Both the position numbers and the translations under genes were made by a program. From Herminiimonas sp. CN (GTDB lineage: Bacteria; Pseudomonadota; Gammaproteobacteria; Burkholderiales; Burkholderiaceae_D): DNA of 63,543 nt. The stretch's first letter is position 1. Every line of letters begins with the position of its first letter. The notes below the pieces were generated by a model. That model ran no database searches and was not told the origin of the DNA. It saw only the letters and a list, made by a program, of their open reading frames with translations. The DNA lies in the NCBI RefSeq assembly GCF_000622895.1, contig NZ_AVCC01000008.1, positions 1-63,543 of the forward strand, written 5' to 3'. Shown here piece by piece: positions 45,990 through 53,379 of this stretch.

Positions 45990-46546
45990 GGGTAACTCCT
46001 AAATAATAAAAAAAATCCAACAAAATCGCATCGAGTGTTGGTGCATCCGTTCACTCACGTACGAAAAACAGGGCGGTGAAATCGAAGCAAAACTGCATGG
46101 GAGAATAATAGCCGTTTTTTCGCATATCAGCTATGTCTTATATAAGACATATGACTTAGATTAATCTGTTTATTTTCAATGGCTTATGTATTATTTTTTT
46201 GATATGCGAAATATATCTCCAAAAAAATGGCATGGATTTTCTGATTTGCTTCGCACCCGAGTATCACAATGTGGAATTAGCTTTCCGTATCGTGAAAAAT
46301 GCCGGTTCCGGCTAAAAAGTCATCAAGCTGAAACAGATTTCCGGCAACCGGAGTCTGACGGTGAATTACTGCGGCTTTGACTCGCCTTGGCTGGGCCTGT
46401 GGAATTTTGGGCTGACGGTAGACGCAATTGATGCAAGCGTGGCGCCGCGAAAAGAGGAATCGCCCCGGCTTTAAGACCGAATGACTGCTTAGGGTCGGTC
46501 GATAACGGCCAGCCAGGTAGGCACGCATTTCTAAGCTGTGCCGTGT
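45990..46546. other. 557-base region upstream of aceA
   Basis: No gene with family resemblance was found. It holds the aceA leader and promoter region, the palindrome at 46132-46151, and an AT-rich stretch to about 46230. The rest to 46546 looks like non-coding or decayed sequence. Confidence 0.5.
46132..46151. promoter_or_regulatory. 20-bp perfect palindrome upstream of aceA
   Basis: TATGTCTTATATAAGACATA lies about 145 bases before the aceA start. Its TGT...ACA ends and AT core resemble GntR-family operators, so it is a candidate control site for aceA. The regulator cannot be named from the sequence. Confidence 0.5.
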
Positions 46547-47083
46547 CTACCACATCAAGTCGTCCGGGATCTGGAAGGCGGCATACGGATCGTCCGCATC
46601 GATCTCGCTGCTGGTCTTGTTTACCCGCACGACGAGCGAGGCGTCGCGCTCGGCGATCTTGTCGGCGATAATTTTTGGCACCAATTCGGTGGCGCCGCCC
46701 TGGCAGACGATCACCAGGCGCCCGGCTATTAAATGCGCTTGGACCGCGGCCGATACATACAGCCGTGCGATCTTCTTGTCGTGGGTAAAATTGTAGGCGA
46801 TATCGCCGGTGCCCTTGCTCTGGCGATTCTTCTGCACCATCTGGGCAATTTGCGCGATGATCGCCTTTTGGGTGGCGGCTGCATCGCGCTGGGCATTGAG
46901 TTCGCGGGCCCGCTCAGCATTCCTGCGCTGCGTATCGAGTGCGGCCAGGCGCGCTTCATCGACACTGTGCGTGCCGGTGCGGCGCTCGACCTTCTTCTGC
47001 TTGCTCTTGTCCTGGTGGGCCAGTTTGGCTTTGTTTTTGTCGACCAGGCCGGCTTTCAAAAACTGCTCTTGCAAAGAGGCCAT
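46547..47083 (-). CDS. DUF2058 (YaiL-like) protein
   Basis: 178-residue cytosolic protein of the DUF2058 family: conserved start MASLQEQFLKAGLVDKNKA, a long Lys/Gln/Arg/Ala-rich helix (about residues 15-90, likely coiled coil and nucleic-acid binding), then a small domain YNFTHDKKIARLYVSAAVQ ... GRLVIVCQG and a C-terminal acidic DDPYAAFQIPDDLMW. Function unknown; family members are named nucleoprotein/polynucleotide-associated proteins. ATG 47083 gives the family N-terminus; an upstream ATG is rejected. Confidence 0.9.
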   Translation of the reverse strand: MASLQEQFLKAGLVDKNKAKLAHQDKSKQKKVERRTGTHSVDEARLAALDTQRRNAERARELNAQRDAAATQKAIIAQIAQMVQKNRQSKGTGDIAYNFTHDKKIARLYVSAAVQAHLIAGRLVIVCQGGATELVPKIIADKIAERDASLVVRVNKTSSEIDADDPYAAFQIPDDLMW

Positions 47084-47261
47084 ATGTGCTACTCCGTAAA
47101 TAGGGTTCGCCGGTCCAGGCAGCGGCTCCGGCCGGTGGAAAGACGCTAGCATAGCAAAAATGTCGGCTCCGCAGACCCGCGATCGCGGCCTAAGAACCGG
47201 CAAGGCCCTGGGTACAGACGTGGTTCAAAAAAATATCGGCATCTCGGCCTGTTTTCGATTG
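47084..47261. other. Intergenic sequence before the duplicated segment
   Basis: No feature seen. Open frames here are short and without resemblance. Confidence 0.4.
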
Positions 47262-47329
47262 GCAGCAAAACCGGCAGCGGTGAAATCTCCGCCTGCAGCA
47301 GCCAAGCGCAAGCCGGTGTCCAAAGCCTT
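47262..47329 (+). pseudogene. Remnant of a phaM 3' end
   Basis: Short stretch resembling the Ala/Lys/Pro-rich C-terminal codons of phaM (24950-25023), including an AAKRKPVSKA-like reading, without a stop codon at the matching place and without the rest of the gene. It is followed, in the same order as at the phaM locus, by a copy of the dispersed repeat and a broken slipin gene. Confidence 0.65.
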
Positions 47330-47370
47330 AACCGGCCGTACGCAGCATGCTTCACCGACTTTTGCAAATC

Positions 47371-47442
47371 AATATACAAGGGAATGTATTTTAAATATCG
47401 CAATCAAATAAGGCGATAACAGCATGGTTTTTTACCATACCC
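47371..47442 (-). repeat. Dispersed hairpin repeat, copy E
   Basis: On the minus strand it opens GGGTATGGT, with an ATGGT/ACCAT inner hairpin, and ends AAATAC-N8-GTATATT. It corresponds to copy C by segment duplication, but its 5' hairpin differs from that of copy C. Confidence 0.7.
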
Positions 47443-47539
47443 AAGCTAATCACAAAAATTTCTGATTTCCAGGCGGGGCCGGGTACAGGATTGCAGTCGG
47501 GCAGCGCATGCCGGCCAAGCCGGCTCGAAGGAGTGAATC

Positions 47540-47992
47540 ATGATGGCCTTCAATTTCAGCTTCGGCGGCCTGCTGATCCTGATGCTGATAGCGGCAATGT
47601 CCTCGGTGCGCATCCTGCGCGACGTGCTCTCGCGCGACAACGTCTCGGTCAAGGTCAACGCGGTTGTACTTTCGCGTGACCAATCCGGAGCGCGCGATCA
47701 TCCAGGTCGCGCATTTCCTCGACGCCACGAGCCAGCTGGCCCAGGCCGCCTTGCGCTCGATGCTCGGCAAGCACGAACTCGATGAAATGCTGGTCGAGCG
47801 CGAGCGGCGCGCCACGGTAATCCATGCGGAAGGCGAACTGCAAGCCTCCGAAAAACTGCTGCAGGCGGCGCAGATACCGACCCGCCAGCCGGAAGCGCTG
47901 CAGTGGCGCTGCCGCTGCCGATAGACCTGCTCTCGATCCTGTCGAAGATGGCAGCGCAAAATCCACCTGCCGCGCCACCGCCCGCACCCTGA
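47540..47992 (+). pseudogene. Degraded slipin gene (duplicate of 25216-26004)
   Basis: Matches the intact slipin in the same order but with four lesions: a 138-base in-frame loss (parent 25299-25436), a 2-base loss shifting the frame near 47665, a 144-base loss exactly between two copies of GCCGAGCGCGAACG in the parent (25609 and 25753), and a 52-base frame-shifting loss (parent 25863-25914). The end ([10 protein letters not shown], then Pro/Ala) and stop are still recognisable. Without the SPFH core and with two frameshifts it cannot make a slipin. Confidence 0.9.
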
Positions 47993-48266
47993 CGCAGGCG
48001 ACCGCGAGGCGTGCGAATGCCCAACGGGTTGGCGCAGGACTCCTGATTTGCGCAGAAAACTGTTGCAAAAAGGATCAACTGCTCCAGCCGGTTGCACCAT
48101 CCTCCCTATCCTGCCTAGATTCTAATGCCATCCGTTGGCCGGCATGGCTCCTCGCCTGCTGCGGCCGGGATGGTTGTCCTGTGCGTACAGGCTGCTGGGT
48201 ATGTTCCTTGCATTGTCTTTTTCCATGTGAAAGCCGCCCTGCGGCGCCTGCCATGGAGAGCAAACG

Positions 48267-49694
48267 ATGCCGTCTTCTTGTGTTCGATCGGAGCCGCAGC
48301 CTGATGCGGGTGGACGGCTCACCCTGCACACCCGCCTCAGCCTGCTGCTGACCGCCGTGGTGGCAAGCCTGATGCTGGTGCTGGGCGGGCTGTGGCTGAG
48401 CAATACCCGCGACAGCATTCATGAGGAAGTCGAGGCCGCCACCCGCGTCTGCGAACAATGGCTGAACGTGCTGGCAGGCGAAGCGCGCGCGGTACCGTCC
48501 GCCGGCGATCGGCTGCTGGCCGATATCAAGGCAGTCGGACGCATCCGCGCCAATGCACTCGAAGTCATCGATGGCACGGGCCAGCGCATCTACCTGTCGC
48601 CGCAGCCGACCTACAAGGCGGGCCGCGCCTCCCCGGCCTGGTTTGCACGGATCACCGAACCGGTTTTTGTGCAGCGCCGGATTGCCGCCGGCAGCCTGAC
48701 CCTGATCCTCACCCCCGATCCTTCACGCGCCGGCCTGGATGCCTGGGACAGCCTGTCTACGATGGCAGCCTGGGCTTGCGCGCTGCTGGCAAGCCTGTTC
48801 ACCGCGGCACGCTGGGCGCTGAACCGGGCCTTGCATCCGCTCGATCAGATCAAGGCCGCGCTCGAACGCACCGGACTGGGCCGTTTCGATACCCGCTTGC
48901 CGGTCTATGCCAGCCGCGACCTGAACCGCCTGGCCACTGCCTTCAACGGCATGGCGGATCGCCTCAATGAAGCGGTCAACGACAATGTCCGCCTCGATAG
49001 CGAACGGGAACTGTCGCGCCTGCTGCAGGCCCGCCTTGAAGCGGAGCGGCGCAGCATTGCCCAGGAATTGCACGACGAGCTGGCGCAAGGCATCACCGCG
49101 GTGCGTGCGCTGGCCGGCGCCATCGTCCAGCGCACCACCGAACACCCGGCCCTGCATGCGCACGCACAAAGCATCATCGCGGTCACCAACCAAATTCAGG
49201 AAGGCATACGCCACATCCTGCAGCGCCTGCGTCCGCTCGGCAATGATGCGGCAACCGACCTGCAGCAGGCGCTGCAGCACTACCTGGAACTCTGGCAACA
49301 GCATTACCCGGACCTGACTCTGCATGCGGACATCCGTACCGGAACGCTGCAGGTCGGCGACGCACTGGCGCTGGCCGTGCTGCGCATCATTCAGGAAGGC
49401 TTGACCAACGTGGTGCGCCACGCCGCCGCAGCGCAGGTGCAGCTGACGCTGCACACCCGGCAGCAGGCTGACGGCGAGTGGCTGGAACTGACGCTGGCCG
49501 ACAACGGGCGCGGCCTCTGCGGCACCGCCAGCGGCAATGCAGGCTGCGGCTTCGGCCTGACCGGCATGCGCGAGCGGGTCGCTGCGCTGCAGGGCGAACT
49601 ATCGATCGCCAGCATGGCGGGCGGCGGCACATGTCTGCGCGCGCGCCTGCCTGCGAACCGTATGCAGGCCAGCCAGGCTTCCCAACAAACGTAG
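48267..49694 (+). CDS. NarX-type sensor histidine kinase (HisKA_3)
   Basis: 475-residue membrane kinase: helices near residues 27-48 and 165-185 flanking a periplasmic sensor, HAMP at about 190-240, the HisKA_3 block QELHDELAQGITAVRALAG with phospho-His near 270, and the HATPase motifs NVVRHAAAA, LADNGRG and GFGLTGMRERV. It pairs with the LuxR-type regulator 34 bases downstream. Beside PQQ/alcohol genes this matches ExaD/PedS-like kinases governing quinoprotein alcohol dehydrogenase systems; the signal is unknown. Divergence from the pqq genes is tail-to-tail. Confidence 0.9.
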   Translation: MPSSCVRSEPQPDAGGRLTLHTRLSLLLTAVVASLMLVLGGLWLSNTRDSIHEEVEAATRVCEQWLNVLAGEARAVPSAGDRLLADIKAVGRIRANALEVIDGTGQRIYLSPQPTYKAGRASPAWFARITEPVFVQRRIAAGSLTLILTPDPSRAGLDAWDSLSTMAAWACALLASLFTAARWALNRALHPLDQIKAALERTGLGRFDTRLPVYASRDLNRLATAFNGMADRLNEAVNDNVRLDSERELSRLLQARLEAERRSIAQELHDELAQGITAVRALAGAIVQRTTEHPALHAHAQSIIAVTNQIQEGIRHILQRLRPLGNDAATDLQQALQHYLELWQQHYPDLTLHADIRTGTLQVGDALALAVLRIIQEGLTNVVRHAAAAQVQLTLHTRQQADGEWLELTLADNGRGLCGTASGNAGCGFGLTGMRERVAALQGELSIASMAGGGTCLRARLPANRMQASQASQQT

Positions 49695-49728
49695 TTACAT
49701 ATTGCATATTTTTAATGGAGCACTTGCC

Positions 49729-50376
49729 ATGAACACTGTCCTGAACCATCTGACCGTTCTGCTGGCCGACGATCACGCGATCGTCCGCATGGGTTTTCGT
49801 CTGCTGCTGGAAGGCGCCGGTGCCGCCAAGGTGATCGAAGCCGACAGCGGCGAGACCGCGCTCAGCCGCTATGCCGAGGCGCAACCGGATGTGCTAGTGA
49901 TGGATATCTCGATGCCCGGCATGGGCGGGCTGGCTGCGCTGGTGCGCCTGCGCAGCCGCCATCCGGCGGCGCGCGTGCTGATGCTGTCGGCGCACCATGA
50001 CGCGATTACCCCCGTGCGTGCGCTGAAAGCCGGTGCGCTGGGCTATCTGAGCAAGCGCTGCCCGCCGGAAGAGCTGGTCAGGGCGGTGCATCAGGTCAGT
50101 CGCGACCAGCGTTACCTCGACCCGGAACTGGCGCAATCAGTGGCGCTGGCGCATCTGACCGGCGACGCCGATCCGGCCGGCACCCTGACCGACAAGGAAC
50201 TGCTGGTTTTCCTGCAACTGGCCCAGGGCCGCTCGGTCAATGAAGTGGCGCACGACTTCCATCTCAGCCCGAGCACCGTCGGCACCCATCTGTACCACAT
50301 CAAGCAGAAACTCAATGTCCACAACGCGGCGGAAATGACGATGGTCGCACTGCGCGGCGGTTTTATTGAAGCCTGA
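49729..50376 (+). CDS. NarL/LuxR-family response regulator (AgmR/PedR-like)
   Basis: 215-residue regulator. Receiver domain with VLLADDHAIVR, phosphoacceptor Asp in VLVMDISMPGMGG near residue 56, and Lys in LSKRCPPEEL. The C-terminal LuxR HTH (LTDKELLVFLQLAQGRSVNEVA; LSPSTVGTHLYHIKQKLNVHN) follows a short linker. Similar regulators (ExaE/AgmR, PedR) activate PQQ-alcohol dehydrogenase and pqq genes, so the adjacent pqq and alcohol cluster is the likely target. ATG 49729 is preferred; the kinase gene ends 34 bases upstream. Confidence 0.9.
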   Translation: MNTVLNHLTVLLADDHAIVRMGFRLLLEGAGAAKVIEADSGETALSRYAEAQPDVLVMDISMPGMGGLAALVRLRSRHPAARVLMLSAHHDAITPVRALKAGALGYLSKRCPPEELVRAVHQVSRDQRYLDPELAQSVALAHLTGDADPAGTLTDKELLVFLQLAQGRSVNEVAHDFHLSPSTVGTHLYHIKQKLNVHNAAEMTMVALRGGFIEA

Positions 50377-50397
50377 TCAGGGACTCGTCCCTAAGTT

Positions 50398-50673
50398 TCA
50401 AGCTTGCAGCCAGCCCTTGTCCTGCGCCAGGTCGATGAACGCCTGCGTGCCGCGGCTGATCTCCTCGCCGTTGCCGGGGAATGCCGTCTGCAGGTCGATG
50501 ACGATGTCGGCGACGCTGCGCTGCCCGTCGCAACGCTTGAGTATTTCACCGGCTGAACCATTCAGTTTGATCAGTCCTTCCGGATACAGCAGGATATAGG
50601 CCGCCTGGCTTTCTTCCCAGCGGAACACATAGTGGGACGACAGCCGGGGAACGACGTTGGCAGACAGGGTCAT
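50398..50673 (-). CDS. pqqD: PQQ peptide chaperone PqqD
   Basis: 91-residue PqqD, the RRE-type chaperone that binds PqqA and presents it to the radical-SAM enzyme PqqE. The sequence is canonical for true PqqD, not a generic homologue: VPRLSSHYVFRWEESQAAYI, LLYPEGLIKLNGSAGEILKRCDGQRSVADI (split at the comma). ATG 50673 is chosen over an in-frame TTG at 50688. It follows pqqA on the same strand, with a 7-bp stem-loop between them. pqqB and pqqC, which usually lie beside it, are absent from the window. Confidence 0.95.
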   Translation of the reverse strand: MTLSANVVPRLSSHYVFRWEESQAAYILLYPEGLIKLNGSAGEILKRCDGQRSVADIVIDLQTAFPGNGEEISRGTQAFIDLAQDKGWLQA

Positions 50674-50708
50674 GATTCGATCTCGCAAGGTCAGGGTAAA
50701 GGACGGAG

Positions 50709-50730
50709 GCGGCAGTCAAAAGTCTGCCGC
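50709..50730 (-). terminator. Stem-loop between pqqA and pqqD
   Basis: Perfect 7-bp stem GCGGCAG / CTGCCGC with an 8-base loop. A stem-loop after pqqA is common in pqq operons, where it keeps the short peptide message more abundant than the downstream genes. Confidence 0.5.
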
Positions 50731-50742
50731 TTCCGAAAACGC

Positions 50743-50820
50743 TTAGCGCGTATAGACGTAAGCGGTCACTTCGAAGCCGAGACGGATTTCGCAGTAGGCA
50801 GGGTTTTCCCAGATCATCAT
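50743..50820 (-). CDS. pqqA: PQQ precursor peptide PqqA
   Basis: 25-residue peptide starting MMIW, with the C-terminal FEVTAYVYTR. Glu17 and Tyr21 are in the E-x3-Y spacing that becomes the PQQ skeleton after PqqE links their side chains. The length and the GFEVT-Y pattern are canonical. An AGGAG ribosome site precedes the double ATG. It is too short for ordinary gene finding. It heads the pqqA-pqqD pair, separated by 118 bases from the preceding PyrD-like gene. Confidence 0.95.
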   Translation of the reverse strand: MMIWENPAYCEIRLGFEVTAYVYTR

Positions 50821-50938
50821 GTATCTCCTAGATTGTGGTGCGGCGACATGCTGCACCTGTACCGATTATTCGCGCATCGAGCGGCGCTCGCCAGCGCGTC
50901 CTATCCAAAAACATCTCGTGAAAATCATGAGCCGTGAT

Positions 50939-51691
50939 TCACGCCGGCGCCAACCCGGCCAGCAGCGGCGGCAGGCAGGCGCTGCCCTGTTCGGCGAAAA
51001 CGCGATGCACCTGAATGCCCGTCGCACCGGCGCCCAGCGCGGCCCGCACCTCGGCGCTGCTGCGGATGCCGCCCACCGCCACCAGTTGCGCCGTGCCGTC
51101 GATGCGCTGCGCCCATGCCTGCAGCCAGTCGAAACGCTCAGGCCGCTGCGGCAGTACCGCGATCACCGTATCGAAGCCCGTCGCCAGCGCCATTTGCGCC
51201 GCCGCCGGCAGCGGCGGCCCCTCCAGCGGCAGCTTGAGCGCCAGCGCCACGCGGCGCTGGCCGCCGGCCGCCAGCCGCACGCGCTCGTTGGCAACAGCGG
51301 CCAGCGCCCTTGTCAGCAGTGCCGCATGCTCCGCCTCCAGCAGAGGCCGGTAGGCCGCCGCACTCAAATTGAAACTCAGGTAATCGGCGACCGGCCACGC
51401 CACCTGCAACCCGGCCAGCCAGTGCGCGCCCAGCGCGGTCAGCTCTGCGCCCTGCCCCAGACCCAGGCCGATGCCGATTTGCGCCCTATTCTGACTCTCC
51501 GGCAGGCGGGAACCCAGCGCTGCAAGGCGTTGCGCCAGCAGCGCGACGCCCGGATGGCGGCCCGGCTCCGGGTCGGGCGTAACGGTGCCGAACTCGACGC
51601 TGTCGAATCCGGCCGCCAGCAATTCGGCGGCGCGGCTGCCATCACGGTCGATTCCGCCTGCCAGTCCCAAGCGCGGCAGGGAAAACATCAT
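50939..51691 (-). CDS. Short dihydroorotate-dehydrogenase-like flavoprotein
   Basis: 250-residue TIM-barrel protein resembling PyrD but 80-90 residues shorter. Retained FMN-site features: GLAGGIDRDG near residue 10, EFGTVTPDPEPG near 33, a Lys in ALKLPLEG, and the phosphate-binding VGGIRSSAEVRAALGAGA near 215. The orotate/catalytic loop NxSSPNTPGLR of PyrD is replaced by FNLSAAAYRPLL, so it is probably not a functional dihydroorotate dehydrogenase. The ATG overlaps the stop of the SerC-like gene (ATGA), placing it in the pqqE-led set. It may oxidise a cofactor or peptide-derived intermediate; that is inference. Confidence 0.8.
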   Translation of the reverse strand: MMFSLPRLGLAGGIDRDGSRAAELLAAGFDSVEFGTVTPDPEPGRHPGVALLAQRLAALGSRLPESQNRAQIGIGLGLGQGAELTALGAHWLAGLQVAWPVADYLSFNLSAAAYRPLLEAEHAALLTRALAAVANERVRLAAGGQRRVALALKLPLEGPPLPAAAQMALATGFDTVIAVLPQRPERFDWLQAWAQRIDGTAQLVAVGGIRSSAEVRAALGAGATGIQVHRVFAEQGSACLPPLLAGLAPA

Positions 51692-52770
51692 CCGTAACGC
51701 CGCATAAAGTCGGCCATGCAGGCAATCAGCGCCGCCACACCGGCTTCCGGCATCGCGTTGTACAGGCTGGCGCGCAGCCCGCCGATCTGGCTGTGGCCGC
51801 GTAAATTAGTGAGGCCGCGCTCCTCTGCCGCGGCAAGAAAGGCCTCGGTCAGCGCCGCGTCGGCCAGGTGAAAGCGGACATTGCTTGTGGAGCGATGGCC
51901 GATCGCCACCGGCGCATGGTAAAAGCCGCCGCTGGCATCGATCGCCGCATACAGTTGCGCCGCCTTGCGCCGGTTGATTTCGCCCATCGCGGCCAGCCCG
52001 CCATTGTCGGCGATCCAGTCGAACACCATGCCGGCCAGGTGGATCGCGACGGTCGGCGGCGTGTTGACGCAACTGTGCTGTTCGGCCTGGACCCGGTAGG
52101 AAAACGGCGTCGGCACCAGCGGCGCCGGCCGCTGCAGCAGATCCTCGCGCACGATCACTAGCGTCATGCCTGCAATCCCGATGTTTTTCTGCGCAGCGGC
52201 GTAGATCAGCCCGAAGCGCGACACGTCCAGCGGCGCGGTCAGCAGGGACGAAGTCGCGTCCGCCACCAGCGGGACGCTGCCGCAGTCGGGCAGCGCCGGG
52301 TAGGCGACGCCATCGACGGTTTCATTGGGCGTGATGTGGCAATACGCGCTGCCGGCCGGCAGCTGCCAGCCATCCAGCGGCGGCGCCGCCAGCGGAGCAC
52401 TGCCGGCGAATTGCGCGGCCAGCGTCACTTCGGCGTAGCGCGCGGCCTCGGCCATCGCGCGCCGCGACCAGTAGCCGGAATCGGCATAGGCGGCGCGGCG
52501 CGAGTGGCCCAGCAGATTGAGCGGCACCATCGAAAACTGGTGCATCGCGCCGCCGGCCAGGAACAGGATCCGGTAGTTGTCCGGCAGCGCCAGCAACTCA
52601 GCCAGGCGCTGGCGGGCGTGCGCCAGCATGGCGCGAAAGGCGGCGCCGGTAAACGGCCGTTCGGCAACACAGGCGCCATCCGCGCCGCGCCGCAGCAACT
52701 CCTGCTGCGCACGCGCCAGCACTGCGTCCGGCAAACGGGCCGGGCCGGAGGCAAAATTGAAGGCGCTCAT
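51688..52770 (-). CDS. SerC-fold aminotransferase, phosphate site altered
   Basis: 360-residue class V PLP aminotransferase of the phosphoserine aminotransferase family, of normal length. Family marks: FNFASGPARLP at the start, FLAGGAMHQFSMVPLN, and the Schiff-base Lys195 in IYAAAQKNIGIAG. Residues that in Escherichia coli SerC bind substrate phosphate look changed: the MSHR motif (His41-Arg42) is replaced by a VAERPF stretch, Arg77 of the GGG-R block is missing, and the C-terminal GHR is GHS; the carboxylate Arg of GGLRAS is kept. It is coupled by ATGA overlaps to both neighbours. A non-phosphorylated substrate is inferred; an ordinary SerC remains possible. Confidence 0.8.
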   Translation of the reverse strand: MSAFNFASGPARLPDAVLARAQQELLRRGADGACVAERPFTGAAFRAMLAHARQRLAELLALPDNYRILFLAGGAMHQFSMVPLNLLGHSRRAAYADSGYWSRRAMAEAARYAEVTLAAQFAGSAPLAAPPLDGWQLPAGSAYCHITPNETVDGVAYPALPDCGSVPLVADATSSLLTAPLDVSRFGLIYAAAQKNIGIAGMTLVIVREDLLQRPAPLVPTPFSYRVQAEQHSCVNTPPTVAIHLAGMVFDWIADNGGLAAMGEINRRKAAQLYAAIDASGGFYHAPVAIGHRSTSNVRFHLADAALTEAFLAAAEERGLTNLRGHSQIGGLRASLYNAMPEAGVAALIACMADFMRRYG

Positions 52771-53276
52771 TTGAACAGGTAAGCGCCGCCGTGCGCGCCC
52801 GCCGCCATGAAGAACAGCAGCGGCAACGACAGCATGGTGTTGGTGCGCGACGACAGGTGGCTGATGCGCGAACAGCGCAGCCGTTCGGCGATGGTTGCCG
52901 GCACCAGCCCCAGCACCTTCTGCTGGTGCGGCCACAGCACGAACCAGGCGTTGAGCATCATCAGCGTGCCGATATACATGCCGATCCCGATCGGCGCCAG
53001 CGCGGCGTGCAGGCTCAGCGCTCCGCCCAGCGTGCCGCGATGCCACAGCATCAGCAGCCCGGCGCTCCAGGTCACCACGGATGCCCAGCGGAACACGCCA
53101 TGCTCGCGATGCAGCAGCGCCTGAAAGCGCGGGCTGTCGTCGTTGCTCAGATCCTCGGCGCACAGCGGCCGATAGGTCGGCCGCTGCACCACGCTGGAAT
53201 AGTTATGGCCGACCCAGATCAGGCCGGCCAGAAAGTGTACCCAGCGCAGCAGCAGATCGAATATCGCGGCTTCCAT
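52767..53276 (-). CDS. PuuD/DUF989-like four- to five-helix membrane protein
   Basis: 169-residue inner-membrane protein resembling the membrane part of urate hydroxylase PuuD (DUF989), without the C-terminal cytochrome c domain of full-length PuuD. Helix and His features: LLRWVHFLAGLIWVGHNYSS near residue 8-28, FRWASVVTWSAGLLMLWH near 60-78, IGMYIGTLMMLNAWFVLW near 95-112, and SLPLLFFMAAGAHGG at the C-terminus. The histidines could bind heme b, but this is unproven. Lies 7 bases after the 31-residue membrane peptide gene; its stop overlaps the start of the SerC-like gene. Confidence 0.75.
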   Translation of the reverse strand: MEAAIFDLLLRWVHFLAGLIWVGHNYSSVVQRPTYRPLCAEDLSNDDSPRFQALLHREHGVFRWASVVTWSAGLLMLWHRGTLGGALSLHAALAPIGIGMYIGTLMMLNAWFVLWPHQQKVLGLVPATIAERLRCSRISHLSSRTNTMLSLPLLFFMAAGAHGGAYLFK

Positions 53277-53283
53277 GGCAGCC

Positions 53284-53379
53284 TCACAGAATCACAAAAT
53301 GCAGCAGCGCCAGCAGCGCCAGCGTCAACAGCGCACCCAACATCAGAGTGCCGGCCGCCGTGTCATAGGGATGGCGCAT
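53284..53379 (-). CDS. 31-residue single-helix membrane peptide
   Basis: Begins at ATG 53379 right after the pqqE TGA and ends 7 bases before the PuuD-like gene. It encodes a short basic lead (MRHPYDTAAG) and one continuous hydrophobic helix of about 20 residues ending HFVIL. GGAGGAAT within the end of pqqE is a good ribosome site. Tight spacing on both sides supports a real gene. Function unknown; it may be a small subunit of the PuuD-like membrane protein. Confidence 0.7.
   Translation of the reverse strand: MRHPYDTAAGTLMLGALLTLALLALLHFVIL

Noticed and set aside
46186-46380. 64-residue open frame upstream of aceA
   Set aside because: No ribosome site, unusual composition and no recognisable domain.
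48120-48266. Continuation of the slipin duplication up to the sensor kinase gene
   Set aside because: Similarity to the slipin region ends at about 47992; the remainder has no visible match downstream of the intact slipin.
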